Origin: Paratinospora sagittata
Taxonomy: Eukaryota > Streptophyta > Magnoliopsida > Ranunculales > Menispermaceae
Assembly: GCA_035771175.1 (NCBI GenBank)
Contig: CM069593.1
Coordinates: forward strand, 41,663,741-41,727,740
Length of the DNA stretch: 64,000 nt
Direction: 5' to 3'
Both the position numbers and the translations under genes were made by a program. This document shows, piece after piece, positions 34,501-40,170 of the stretch (positions are counted from its first letter, which is position 1; each line of letters starts with the position of its first letter). Under the pieces are notes generated by a model. It did not search any database, had not been told where the DNA came from, and worked only from the letters and a program-made list of their open reading frames with translations.

Positions 34501-35387
34501 GGAGGAAAAAAAGGATGAAGAAGATAGCACAATGAATGAGGGTGAGGCTGATGTTGCTATAGCCCATGCACGGAGACTTACTCAGAGTGGGGTCCAGCCA
34601 TCTGATATTGGGATTATTACCCCTTATGCTGCACAGGTTTAATAGATGTCATTGCTTGGGCTTGTTCAGTTTCTAAGGATTTTTTTGTGTTTAGATGCTT
34701 CAATAAATAAATAAAGAGTAGGGATAATTCTTGATTTATTGGATTTCAAAATAAAGTGTGGCAGCAAAGACTAGGAAAATCTGGAAAGAAGCTACCATTC
34801 TCAAATTTCTCAAGTCAGAAATATTGGAATTCCCCGTTTTCCAATGCACACTTCTAACAAGTCTTTTTTCCTTTTCCCCATTGTATTGAATTAATAGCAT
34901 CTCTTGAATCATTTGAATTGCAAATTTATGACTATTAGATGGTGCTGTAGGTTGTGTTACTGAAGATGATCAGAAGCAAAGACAATAAGCTAAAGGATAT
35001 TGAGATATCTACAGTAGATGGCTTCCAAGGTCGGGAGAAGGAAGCTATTATTATTTCCATGGTCCGATCTAACCAAAAGAAAGAGGTATCATTTCTATTA
35101 AGTATCTTTTTATGAAGTACTTCACATTAAAATGTGCAGAATCTCTAATATGATATCTGAAAAACTAGAAACCATTGAGATTGCTTCTCCATTTTCACAT
35201 GATTTTCCAGGTGGGATTTCTAAGTGATCGTCGAAGAATGAATGTGGCTGTTACACGTGCAAGAAGACAGTGTTGTCTCGTGTGTGATACAGAAACTGTA
35301 AGTGGTGATGCATTTTTGAAGAGACTGATTGAGTATTTTGAGGAGCATGGTGAGTACCTCAGTGCATCAGAGTATTTGAATGAATGA
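2..35387 (+). CDS. IGHMBP2: SMUBP-2/IGHMBP2-like UPF1-family (SF1B) helicase, 3' part of gene
   Basis: The gene encodes an ATP-dependent RNA/DNA helicase of the UPF1-like SF1 family. Coding exons are 2-82, 8528-8715, 9962-10034, 16890-16943, 32075-32332, 33515-33721, 33842-33945, 34492-34636, 34951-35085 and 35211-35387. All introns are GT-AG and all phases agree, giving 473 uninterrupted codons and a TGA stop. Motifs appear in the expected order: HSQ, Walker A GPPGTGKT, motif [14 protein letters not shown] (III), QYRMH (IV), [10 protein letters not shown] (V), and [13 protein letters not shown] (VI). The family is usually about 640 residues, so roughly the first 165 lie upstream of the window. 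The exons are a few per cent of the span; introns of 8.4, 6.9 and 15.1 kb are filled with transposons. The intact frame argues for a working gene. Function is inferred from the family; animal IGHMBP2 is ribosome-associated, and the plant role cannot be read from sequence. Confidence 0.93.
254..728 (-). mobile_element. 5'-truncated LINE, 3' end only
   Basis: The minus strand encodes the zinc-binding end of a LINE reverse transcriptase (zf-RVT), with [22 protein letters not shown] around 630-733. The insert is flanked by a perfect 15-bp direct repeat, GCCATTCTACTTTAT, at 239-253 and 729-743, the signature of target-primed integration. The left end is T-rich (minus-strand poly-A side). Only about 475 bp of a multi-kilobase element were copied. 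It resembles the 3' part of the larger LINE at 10460-16256. Confidence 0.85.
948..1599. mobile_element. hAT-like MITE with 8-bp target duplication
   Basis: The ends are inverted: TAGGGGTGTTCAT at 948-960 matches the complement of the right end near 1587-1599 (TAGGAGTGTTCAT). The flanks are CCTTGTGC (940-947) and TCTTGTGC (1600-1607), an 8-bp target duplication with one mismatch, as expected for hAT transposons. The arms are packed with AACCCAACCC-like runs; the centre is AT-rich. No coding capacity, so it would depend on a transposase from elsewhere. Confidence 0.8.
1608..2753. other. Intronic AT-rich DNA, no gene seen
   Basis: Part of the large helicase intron. It has no long open frame, no terminal repeats that I can pair and only simple A-rich tracts near 2180 and 2550. 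Probably the original intron sequence or very old insertions. Confidence 0.5.
2754..3025 (-). repeat. Copia copy 1 3' LTR
   Basis: 272 bp, TG...CA ends. It contains the Copia-typical ATATATATAGACATAC promoter-like stretch. It is 18 bp shorter than its partner, partly because the partner has an extra AAGGAAATAAATCC unit. Confidence 0.9.
3033..6470 (-). pseudogene. Copia copy 1 pol (protease, integrase, RT, RNase H), broken
   Basis: One continuous frame on the minus strand with three visible stops. In order it encodes the protease ([11 protein letters not shown]), the gag-pre-integrase zinc domain ([10 protein letters not shown]), integrase core ([10 protein letters not shown] and [13 protein letters not shown]), reverse transcriptase (YVDDIIMTG) and RNase H ([27 protein letters not shown]). 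A TGA interrupts at 4524-4526, just before [10 protein letters not shown], and TAGs interrupt near 3543 and 3399 where the related copy has Gln codons. The ATG kept upstream near 6465 is out of frame with pol because of the gag deletion. Confidence 0.88.
6956..6966 (-). promoter_or_regulatory. Copia copy 1 primer-binding site
   Basis: Minus strand TGGTATCAGAG, the standard complement of the 3' end of initiator tRNA-Met, touching the LTR. This is the start point for minus-strand DNA synthesis. Confidence 0.85.
6967..7256 (-). repeat. Copia copy 1 5' LTR
   Basis: 290 bp partner of 2754-3025, directly followed (in element direction) by the primer-binding site. The short tandem AAGGAAATAAA repeats near its end vary in number between the LTRs. 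Confidence 0.9.
7262..8527. other. Rest of first intron, no gene seen
   Basis: AT-rich intron with T-runs near 8278-8292 and a pyrimidine tract leading to the acceptor at 8526-8527. No terminal repeats or coding frame of note. Confidence 0.5.
8528..8715 (+). CDS. IGHMBP2: Helicase exon with Walker A and motif Ia
   Basis: The acceptor AG is at 8526-8527 and the donor GT at 8716-8717. It encodes the ATP-binding P-loop GPPGTGKT at 8579-8602, then [14 protein letters not shown], the motif Ia nucleic-acid contact. It ends two bases into an arginine codon that is completed by the next exon. Confidence 0.93.
9313..9654. mobile_element. Mutator-type MITE with 10-bp target duplication
   Basis: 342 bp with inverted ends TATGTTACCTGGACTC (left) and TATGTTACCCGGACTC (complement of right). 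It is flanked by a perfect direct repeat GGTTACAATC at 9303-9312 and 9655-9664. The end sequence belongs to a type I have seen repeatedly in dicot genomes; the 9-10 bp duplication fits Mutator-like transposases. Repeated GGTGTCGGATATGG-like words lie inside both arms. No protein. Confidence 0.82.
9962..10034 (+). CDS. IGHMBP2: Helicase exon (RecA1 core)
   Basis: Begins with the last base of a split Arg codon and encodes [19 protein letters not shown] and the following ALDAK. The acceptor at 9960-9961 follows a T-rich tract. The region lies between motifs Ia and Ic of the first RecA domain. Confidence 0.92.
10490..10532. repeat. TA microsatellite at LINE 3' end
   Basis: About 21 uninterrupted AT units next to the LINE poly-A side. 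Common where LINE tails expand into simple repeats. Confidence 0.9.
12347..12667. repeat. Three consecutive inverted repeats at the solo LTR start
   Basis: First, 26-bp arms at 12347-12372 and 12583-12608 (TGTCACGCCCGGGTTGCACA at the left, one mismatch). Second, a perfect 26-bp palindrome at 12611-12636 centred on GTATAC. Third, perfect 11-bp arms GTGAAATACAG (12637-12647) and CTGTATTTCAC (12657-12667), with the canonical LTR start in the 9-base loop. The first could be a MITE; I found no separate target duplication for it. Confidence 0.8.
12718..12842 (+). repeat. Minisatellite in LTR U3, CCTGGAAGTCCAGGCACATG units
   Basis: Four imperfect copies of a unit containing the palindromic core CTGGAAGTCCAG, separated by variable CACATGACACATGG-like runs, just upstream of the TATA box. 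The Gypsy LTRs have different numbers of a related GCCCGAA-type unit at the same place. Confidence 0.85.
16275..16889. other. Original intron sequence after the LINE
   Basis: AT-rich, no open frame, ending with a TGTGTGTAG acceptor. The sequence immediately after the LINE repeats its target-site duplication and then looks like ordinary intron. Confidence 0.5.
16890..16943 (+). CDS. IGHMBP2: Helicase micro-exon, 18 codons
   Basis: A 54-base in-frame exon between two very large introns (6855 and 15131 bp). It encodes [18 protein letters not shown]. The acceptor is TGTGTGTAG and the donor GTAAGT, both strong. Such a small exon flanked by transposon-filled introns is the likeliest to be skipped; skipping would remove 18 residues and keep the frame. 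Confidence 0.9.
16944..17364. other. Start of the 15-kb intron
   Basis: AT-rich, no gene. A possible old insertion boundary lies near 17330 (TTATTTTTTTGGTAAG) before the truncated LTR begins. Confidence 0.4.
17365..17547 (-). repeat. Truncated 3' LTR of the Tork-like Copia
   Basis: Matches about the last 180 bp of the intact LTR at 27668-28059 (shared AAGCTTTAGACTTAG-like and GAAAATAGAAATAATC words) and ends GTAACA. The rest of the LTR, and so the left target duplication, is missing; the left edge is approximate. Confidence 0.72.
17629..21284 (-). pseudogene. Tork-like Copia pol and 3' gag, fragmented
   Basis: Right to left: gag C-terminal half with [19 protein letters not shown] and zinc knuckle [14 protein letters not shown] (about 21224-20750), protease ([15 protein letters not shown], where the usual Asp of DSG is Ala, so inactive), integrase at 20058-19600 ([24 protein letters not shown]), reverse transcriptase at 19210-18000 and RNase H at 18057-17629. 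The expected catalytic YVDD region near 18590 is interrupted by a stop. Multiple in-frame stops and frameshifts. Confidence 0.85.
21285..21551 (-). repeat. Copia copy 2 3' LTR
   Basis: TGTTAAAACAATAAAAG to AAATCTCAACA, 267 bp. Equal in length to the 5' LTR. Differences are mostly C/T or A/G. Confidence 0.92.
21558..24980 (-). pseudogene. Copia copy 2 pol, broken by two indels and one stop
   Basis: Protease [11 protein letters not shown] at about 24820-24850, then a 5-base deletion relative to copy 1 near 24799. The integrase frame ([13 protein letters not shown]) spans 24811-23048. A TGA lies at 23048-23050, then RT (YIDDIIMTG) at 23038-22163. A one-base deletion near 22183 shifts the frame before RNase H (22166-21558, [20 protein letters not shown]). 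Otherwise nearly complete. Confidence 0.88.
25035..25920 (-). pseudogene. Copia copy 2 gag (UBN2-type), broken
   Basis: Begins at ATG 25920 (MSVTSETV, then a TAG). It continues [20 protein letters not shown] and DEDFF-like [15 protein letters not shown], has a stop near 25563, then [20 protein letters not shown] and a zinc knuckle [19 protein letters not shown] near 25140-25070. This capsid gene is precisely what copy 1 lacks. Confidence 0.83.
26720..26986 (-). repeat. Copia copy 2 5' LTR
   Basis: 267 bp, adjacent to the primer-binding site at 26709-26719. It drives transcription on the minus strand, opposite to the helicase gene; ATATATATAGACATAC is the likely TATA region. Confidence 0.92.
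26992..27174 (-). pseudogene. Tork-like Copia gag N-terminus, separated by the nested insertion
   Basis: Starts at ATG 27174 and encodes [18 protein letters not shown], then a TAG where Trp is usual, then [18 protein letters not shown] and [11 protein letters not shown]. It continues across the nested element into 21284, leftwards. The 493-base leader between start and LTR has no clear feature besides the primer-binding site. Confidence 0.82.
27668..28059 (-). repeat. 5' LTR of the Tork-like Copia
   Basis: 392 bp, TGTAGAGATTC to CACATAACA, next to the primer-binding site at 27654-27664 (minus strand TGGTATCAGAG). A 5-bp duplication TACAC would follow at 28060-28064 but cannot be verified because the other end is lost. 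Confidence 0.8.
28593..28807 (+). mobile_element. tRNA-derived SINE
   Basis: About 215 bp. Box A-like TGGCTCAGTGG at 28607-28617 and box B-like ATTTTGAATCC at 28651-28661 mark an internal Pol III promoter. It ends in poly-A and is flanked by a 17-bp duplication with one mismatch (28576-28592 AAAGTTTGTGCTGTCTT and 28808-28824). Non-autonomous; it would use LINE machinery. Confidence 0.78.
28825..29976. other. Intronic DNA, no gene seen
   Basis: AT-rich, no long frame. Around 29270-29340 and 29720-29770 are GAGGCAA-type words that suggest an old repeat, but I could not define ends. Confidence 0.4.
29977..30886. mobile_element. MITE-like element with terminal inverted repeats
   Basis: The left end GGCTTTTGGTATGGGATAAT and the complement of the right end (GCGTTTGGTACGTGGGAATC) match in outline, followed on both sides by GAGAATCTTAA-type words. 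The centre is AT-rich. A target duplication is not evident, so boundaries are approximate. The terminal words resemble Tourist/hAT MITEs. Confidence 0.55.
30930..31662. repeat. Internally duplicated element with hAT-like ends
   Basis: Contains two head-to-tail copies, about 31211-31395 and 31400-31590, of a unit with ATTGATTTTGATTTAAC, ATGGGTGGGCAATTTTG and GGTGTTGTATCCAAATTTAA. The outer ends TAGGGGTGG (30931) and CCATCTCTA (about 31653) are inverted, like hAT MITEs, but no 8-bp duplication was found. Confidence 0.55.
32075..32332 (+). CDS. IGHMBP2: Helicase exon with motifs Ic and II (DEAA)
   Basis: 86 codons. The first part is a basic, charged segment ([19 protein letters not shown] and following), an insertion typical of UPF1-like proteins. 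Then come [11 protein letters not shown] and the Walker B box [10 protein letters not shown], with DEAA at 32282-32293. Confidence 0.93.
32585..32985 (-). mobile_element. LINE 3' fragment
   Basis: The minus strand encodes the end of a LINE ORF2 ([20 protein letters not shown], then [12 protein letters not shown]), in the same relative place as in the 10460-16256 LINE. The left side starts with a T-run and the typical LINE 3' tail. I could not pair a target duplication; TCAAAATAGCCTGT is repeated at the right edge near 32970 and 32985. Confidence 0.65.
33515..33721 (+). CDS. IGHMBP2: Helicase exon with motifs III and IV
   Basis: 69 codons, in frame after acceptor AG at 33513-33514. [15 protein letters not shown] is motif III, linking ATP hydrolysis to strand movement, and [14 protein letters not shown] is motif IV of the second RecA domain. 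Confidence 0.93.
33842..33945 (+). CDS. IGHMBP2: Helicase exon (RecA2)
   Basis: Encodes [18 protein letters not shown] and the following [17 protein letters not shown]. It ends after two bases of a Gly codon; the donor is GTATGT at 33946. The intron before it is only 120 bp. Confidence 0.92.
34492..34636 (+). CDS. IGHMBP2: Helicase exon (RecA2)
   Basis: Completes the split Gly codon and continues [20 protein letters not shown], then [16 protein letters not shown]. The last segment is a conserved strand before motif V in UPF1-like helicases. Confidence 0.92.
34951..35085 (+). CDS. IGHMBP2: Helicase exon with motif V
   Basis: 45 codons. [20 protein letters not shown] is the signature motif V of UPF1-like helicases. 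The acceptor is TGCTGTAG and the donor GTATCA. Confidence 0.93.
35211..35387 (+). CDS. IGHMBP2: Last coding exon, motif VI and C-terminus
   Basis: 58 codons plus TGA at 35385-35387. [13 protein letters not shown] is motif VI, containing the arginine finger. The protein ends soon after in an acidic tail ([18 protein letters not shown]). There is no C-terminal R3H or AN1 zinc-finger extension as in animal IGHMBP2, which is usual for the shorter plant proteins. Confidence 0.93.
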   Translation: MGFLSDRRRMNVAVTRARRQCCLVCDTETVSGDAFLKRLIEYFEEHGEYLSASEYLNE

Positions 35388-35584
35388 GCCTTGACAAAAG
35401 CATAGAACATGGCGTGTATTCTAATTGCTGATGAAGAATCTCTAAGCTGCTCCAACCAGTCATAGGTTGAAGTTATGTACAGTTGGCATTATATTCAACT
35501 TTCTCTGATTTTTCTTCTTCAGAAGAAAAATGAATCTGCATGCTGGTGTCCCTCCAAAAAAGGTAAAGCATATACTTCAAATTT

Positions 35585-35754
35585 TGTCCTCATTGGAGGA
35601 TTAATTTAAGCATATATTTACTGGTATCCATACTGTAGAATCAATTATATTGTGAATTGCATCATTAGATGTCCTCATTTGAGGATTAATTTAAGTATAT
35701 GTTTACTGTTATCCTAATTGTAGAATAAATTATATTGTGAAGTTCATCTTTAGA
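35585..35754 (+). repeat. 85-bp tandem duplication in the helicase 3' flank
   Basis: Units 35585-35669 and 35670-35754 both start TGTCCTCATT and end with a TTAGA-type word, sharing GAGGATTAATTTAAG and AATTATATTGTGAA. Located about 200 bp after the stop codon, possibly in the 3' UTR. Confidence 0.75.
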
Positions 35755-36678
35755 CGATTCCCTCTTTGGACAATAAAAATTGCAAATTTTCACTTGCATG
35801 CATATTCAATGTACTTACATGTCCTTTTATCAGTTTTGTATTGATATATTATTACTAGGTTTTGCATCAGCTCATGTTGCTATTAATCCGTCTGTTGCTT
35901 TATACTACCATTTTATTGGTTAGTTGGCCTGGTTGAAGTTTGTGCTGCAAAGTCACTGCATACACAGTTAAAGGTATCAGATAAATGCTTTCTCCAATGA
36001 TTTTCTATCTTTTACAAACATTCTTTTCAAATTAGCATGATTAAGTCCAGCAAAATTTGGATCACTTGGGTTGAGAATATAGAGAGGTTTCTTGTTATTT
36101 TTGGAAATTTCTTCTGCCAGGCGCTGGTATTGGAATCTAAAACAGAATTAAATAAGAGTTTTTTTTTTCCATTTTCTCTCTTTTTTTCGTGCACAACTTT
36201 TTTTCCCGTTTACCATGCCATGTTTTGTCTAAAAGTGACATTTTTTTTTACTGTTTTTTCCTACATATATAGTTTCTCTTTCTGGTGTAAATGGAGATCC
36301 AAACTATAGTTCAGTATTGACTAAAGTGATCATTCTTTTTTTTTCTCTTTTCTTTGAAGCCTTAGAGTGATCATTCTTGGCAGCTCAGACACTCCAAAAA
36401 ATCATCTGCCTTGACCAACTTAGAAAGTAGCGAAAATATAATGTAACTGAAATGCAAGAGAAACTATCAGACTCTTATAGCTACTGGTAAGTAAACTCTC
36501 TGAAACTCCTAGCCAAACAAAAGTACCATATGGATCTCAACTACTGTTATATCAACTAAAGGCTTTTCCAACAAAGATCTTTATATATTACTAGTTTCCA
36601 ACTAGTGTATTTCAGTAACATTTGCTTTTCCTACTTAACCAGGTCTGCTTTCTATTTCACCAAAATTAGCTGAAACCA

Positions 36679-37554
36679 TCAGAAGTCCCATATAGTAAGT
36701 GAGAAGCTAAGTTCTTCATACATTTCATCAGCCTGGAGACCAGACACATCTGTTTGCTGCTGCTGATCATCATATTCTAGTCCATGCAGTTCCATTAGTG
36801 TGTCCCAGTTGAAACTCTGCTCACTAGCAGCTGCTAGGCCACTTTCATCCTCAATTGATGATGATTCTGGAAAAGTAGAACTCATATTTCTATCACTTCC
36901 ATCTGATCCATTCTCCTCTTTCAATATTCCCATCTGCTGAAGAAACTCTTTCAAATCAATCTGAGGCTTCTCTTCTTGCAATGGTGTTTCAGGCGAAAAC
37001 TCCATCTCCTCGTCATTCTTAGTTACCATTGTATTGGAGTTAATTAAAACATCCGGAGCTTGAAATTCAAGTAGTTTTAAATCATTAGAAGATGAAGATG
37101 ACGAAGAAGAAGAAGACAATTGGTTGAGAGTATCATTTTTCTTAATTTCTTGAAGCCTTTGATGAATGACATGGAGATTATGCTGGGCATTTACATTGAG
37201 CAGAACGGGCGAAGGAAACATAGAAAGGAAATTCTTAGAAGGGAACCATTTGAATTTGGGAGATTTGTTGAGAGGATTGAAGTTGGATTGAAGATGAGGT
37301 AGATTGAGATGAGCTTCAGGACCATACAATCTTCTTGCAGCTTCATCATAAGCCATGGCTGCTTCTTCAGCAGTCGAAAAAGATCCCAACCAAAGCCTTG
37401 TTCTCTTCTTTGGTTCTCTGATCTCAGCCACCCATTTTCCCCAAGTCCTTTGTCGAACTCCTCGGAACTCGCACGACACGTTCTGAGGGCCACCTTTGCC
37501 TCTTGTAGGGCCTTTCTTCCTTGGTTTCAATGGGGGTTTTCTGCAATTTTCCAT
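36679..37554 (-). CDS. DREB2F: DREB2F-like AP2/ERF transcription factor
   Basis: 291 residues, no intron. A basic stretch, [14 protein letters not shown] (12-25), is the DREB2-type nuclear-localising motif. The AP2 domain spans about 29-86 ([20 protein letters not shown] to [11 protein letters not shown]). Val42 and Glu47 are the positions 14 and 19 that distinguish DREB from ERF proteins and favour DRE (A/GCCGAC) binding. Downstream are NVNAQ with a helical HQRLQEIKK, a run of ten Ser, the acidic [25 protein letters not shown] and a terminal SLTIWDF; these tail motifs fit the DREB2F branch. It lies convergent with the helicase, 1.3 kb from its stop. It likely activates drought, heat or developmental genes, by family inference. 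The start is the first ATG of the frame and precedes the conserved basic motif. Confidence 0.93.
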   Translation of the reverse strand: MENCRKPPLKPRKKGPTRGKGGPQNVSCEFRGVRQRTWGKWVAEIREPKKRTRLWLGSFSTAEEAAMAYDEAARRLYGPEAHLNLPHLQSNFNPLNKSPKFKWFPSKNFLSMFPSPVLLNVNAQHNLHVIHQRLQEIKKNDTLNQLSSSSSSSSSSNDLKLLEFQAPDVLINSNTMVTKNDEEMEFSPETPLQEEKPQIDLKEFLQQMGILKEENGSDGSDRNMSSTFPESSSIEDESGLAAASEQSFNWDTLMELHGLEYDDQQQQTDVSGLQADEMYEELSFSLTIWDF

Positions 37555-37815
37555 GGAATTGGTTATAGAGAAGAGAGAATGTGTGTTGAGAGTGAGCAGC
37601 TGTGTATAGAGAGTGAAGAGTTATGGAAGAATGGGGCGGGATTTTGTAGTGAGTGAGTGAGTGAAGTTTTGGTTTTAATTGTTTTCACGTTGTGAGAAAG
37701 TTTGCAGCCCCATGTGACCGTTAGAAGACCATTCTAATGAGATTAATTCCCAAGAGTCCAGATCTTGTATTCTAGGGAGTTGAATAGCTTCCTGGCTTCA
37801 GTGGTCCTCTGAATG

Positions 37816-37823
37816 CCACGTGG
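37816..37823. promoter_or_regulatory. G-box/ABRE-like CCACGTGG upstream of the DREB2F-like gene
   Basis: A perfect palindrome containing CACGTG, 262 bp upstream of the ATG. G-boxes bind bZIP and bHLH factors and act as ABA-response elements. Single match; function inferred. Confidence 0.45.
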
Positions 37824-37899
37824 TACTCTTAAAATGGATTTTTTTTTTCTTCCAATTATTTTTTGTTTTTCGTTGCTATGCTTCTATATATCATTGCTA

Positions 37900-39930
37900 A
37901 GAATTTCTGGGTGCCAACGTTTCACTTCAATAGAATGTTTTTTTGTTATAATTTATAATTTTGGGAATAATGTTAACTAGAGATTTTAGTTTCGCTTGTT
38001 GACCAGGAAATTTTTTTAGAAAAGGTCCTAATAAAGAGAGCTAATTTGATTTAAATAAAGTTAAAAAGTTCGAAAAAAAGAAAAATAATTAAAAGCTATA
38101 TGTTTGGAATGAATGAAGTACCCCATGAAGAAAGTCCCATTAAAAGTCTTTTTTTTTTATAACACAGTCACATGTTTAGACGCAGTAATTAATTAAAGTA
38201 GATAGATGGGAGCGACTGATGAATAGTTTTGTTGAAGAAGTCGAAGTTATATTAATATCTTGTAATAATTGTAGTTCCTTGGATTCCCTCTGTGTTTCAC
38301 ATGAGAGATTTTTGGAAGAGGGACTCGAGATTCAGGTTGTGATATGTCAGGCAAACATGTGATCGTCAAGTTGGCCTCTTGTGAAAACTAACAATGTTGT
38401 GAGGTGAGATGCCCTCTTCTCTTCTCTTCTCTTCTTCCCTCCTCTTCACAAGATTATGTAATTTCTCTCTTTTGCAAACCAAAACCACCACGTAATTTTA
38501 TCACCATGTTGGTAATCATGCCCATTAAAAGATTAATGGTCAAACAACTTGTTATTGAAAGATGCTTAAGTTGGGTTTGATTCGAGATCCGAAAATAAGA
38601 AAATAATCCAAAAATAGAAAATTTAAAAAATGACTTTTTATCGTTTTTAAAAACCAACCCGTTTTCTTAACAAAAAATGAAAAACTGTTTTTGGAATTTT
38701 GTTAACCAAAAGTTTTTGATGTTTTCAAATTTTTTGATACATAAAATTATATCCAAATCACGAACCAACCAAGGCGTTAACTACCTTCTTCAATCAAAAT
38801 TATTTTCAATTTTTTTTATATAATTTAAAAGGGTTGTAAGAAATCTTTTTTATATTGAGTAAATAATGTATGTAGTTAATAAATTAGATGTAAACAAGTT
38901 TATAAAAGTAGTAATTAATGACAAGGGTCTATATAAGTTGTTATGTTAATAATCATTAGAACTTGTCACCTATATTTATCAAACTTTGATTTAATCTCAT
39001 TGTCAATAATAAAAGTTGAATATTATTGACTAAGTTTATCTATAACATATAAAATACTTCATTGTAATATAATTTGTATAAGTAGAATTCTACCATTTTT
39101 TTTTTAGACCAATGCAACTTTAAGAAAAACAAAACTAAAAGAGGAATTAAAAAAATTCTTTTATCAACTTATAAGTAGCTTTCTCTAATATTTACAATTA
39201 AATTTTTGATAACAATTCTTCTTAAATGATAAGATTAAATAAAAGTAGCTGTGGGATGAATATAATATTGTATCGGCCCAAGCTGCAGGTTTGCGGAAAG
39301 ATATTGGGGCTCAAGTTTAGGTTGGGCAGTCGCACATGAGGCCTAGGTCGTGTTCATAGACCTTAAGGCCTAATTGCTACCCCTTCTTGACTAGACTAGA
39401 CTTTTAAGGAAAGAGTTAATTTCAAGACTTGTTGATAAATAAAATAGAGGTTGATCTCCAAGTACTTGGAAACATACATCTATTTTAGCCTTTTAGGGGG
39501 ACATGAGACAGCAGGTTTGCTTGGGTTAGTAAGTTTTCAATGTGGCGCACGTTACGTTGGCATTGCAGTTGGTTGTTCCAACATGTCTCATGCACAAGGA
39601 CAAATCCATGACTAGCTATGAGAAGTGACTTACCTAAAATGAATAATTGATCTTCTCTGGTTGATATAAGCGTTGAGTACTCTACTTAGTGGAGCAGTGA
39701 GGATGTTGTGCCTTTTAACAGGGTCTGTCAGTCATCTGGTCTAGCAAGCTTTCATAGGCATGCATATTGTTGGCATTGAATGAGGTGTTCACAGAGGTCT
39801 TGTGCACAAGAGAGACTTTGAAAAGGATCATGGAGTTAAACAAAGTCAATATAATTTAATCCTTATATATAAGGTTTAAGTTTATTAAAAATTTAAAATC
39901 GGTAACAAACCCAACTCATTTCTAATGGCC
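37900..39930. other. Intergenic AT-rich DNA, no gene seen
   Basis: No long frame. 39260-39860 is richer in GC and contains two loosely similar stretches with GTTGGCATTG (about 39555 and 39769) followed by a CACAAG word about 40 bases on; possibly an old LTR remnant, ends not defined. Confidence 0.4.
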
Positions 39931-39936
39931 AATGAG

Positions 39937-39958
39937 GACCTTGAGCCTATGCTTTGAA

Positions 39959-39994
<36 letters not shown>

Positions 39995-40015
39995 GACCTT
40001 GAGCCTATGCTTTGA
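39937..40015. repeat. 35-G homopolymer between 21-bp direct repeats
   Basis: Thirty-five G in a row (39959-39993), flanked on both sides by GACCTTGAGCCTATGCTTTGA (39937-39957 and 39995-40015). The structure suggests a duplicated 58-bp unit with an expanded G tract. The homopolymer length may be uncertain in the assembly. Confidence 0.85.
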
Positions 40016-40059
40016 GGGAGTAAGAAAGTTCTTCTTCCTATTAATAAATAGGGAAAATC

Positions 40060-40170
40060 ACATAAATAGTGTATATGACATTTTTTTTTTTTTTTTGCAA
40101 AATAGGTGCCTCCCAACTTATTTTCAATCCTAGTGTCTTTTTGGTCAACAAGCTCCACATTGGCGCCAAC
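40060..40170 (+). repeat. MULE left terminal inverted repeat
   Basis: Inverted partner of 47310-47440. Shares TTTTTGGTCA and ACTTATTTTCA words and a T-rich block. Arms of more than 100 bp are usual for MULEs. Confidence 0.78.

Noticed and set aside
37120..37656. Open frames opposite the DREB2F-like gene
   Set aside because: They are antisense shadows of the AP2 coding region with no independent motif.
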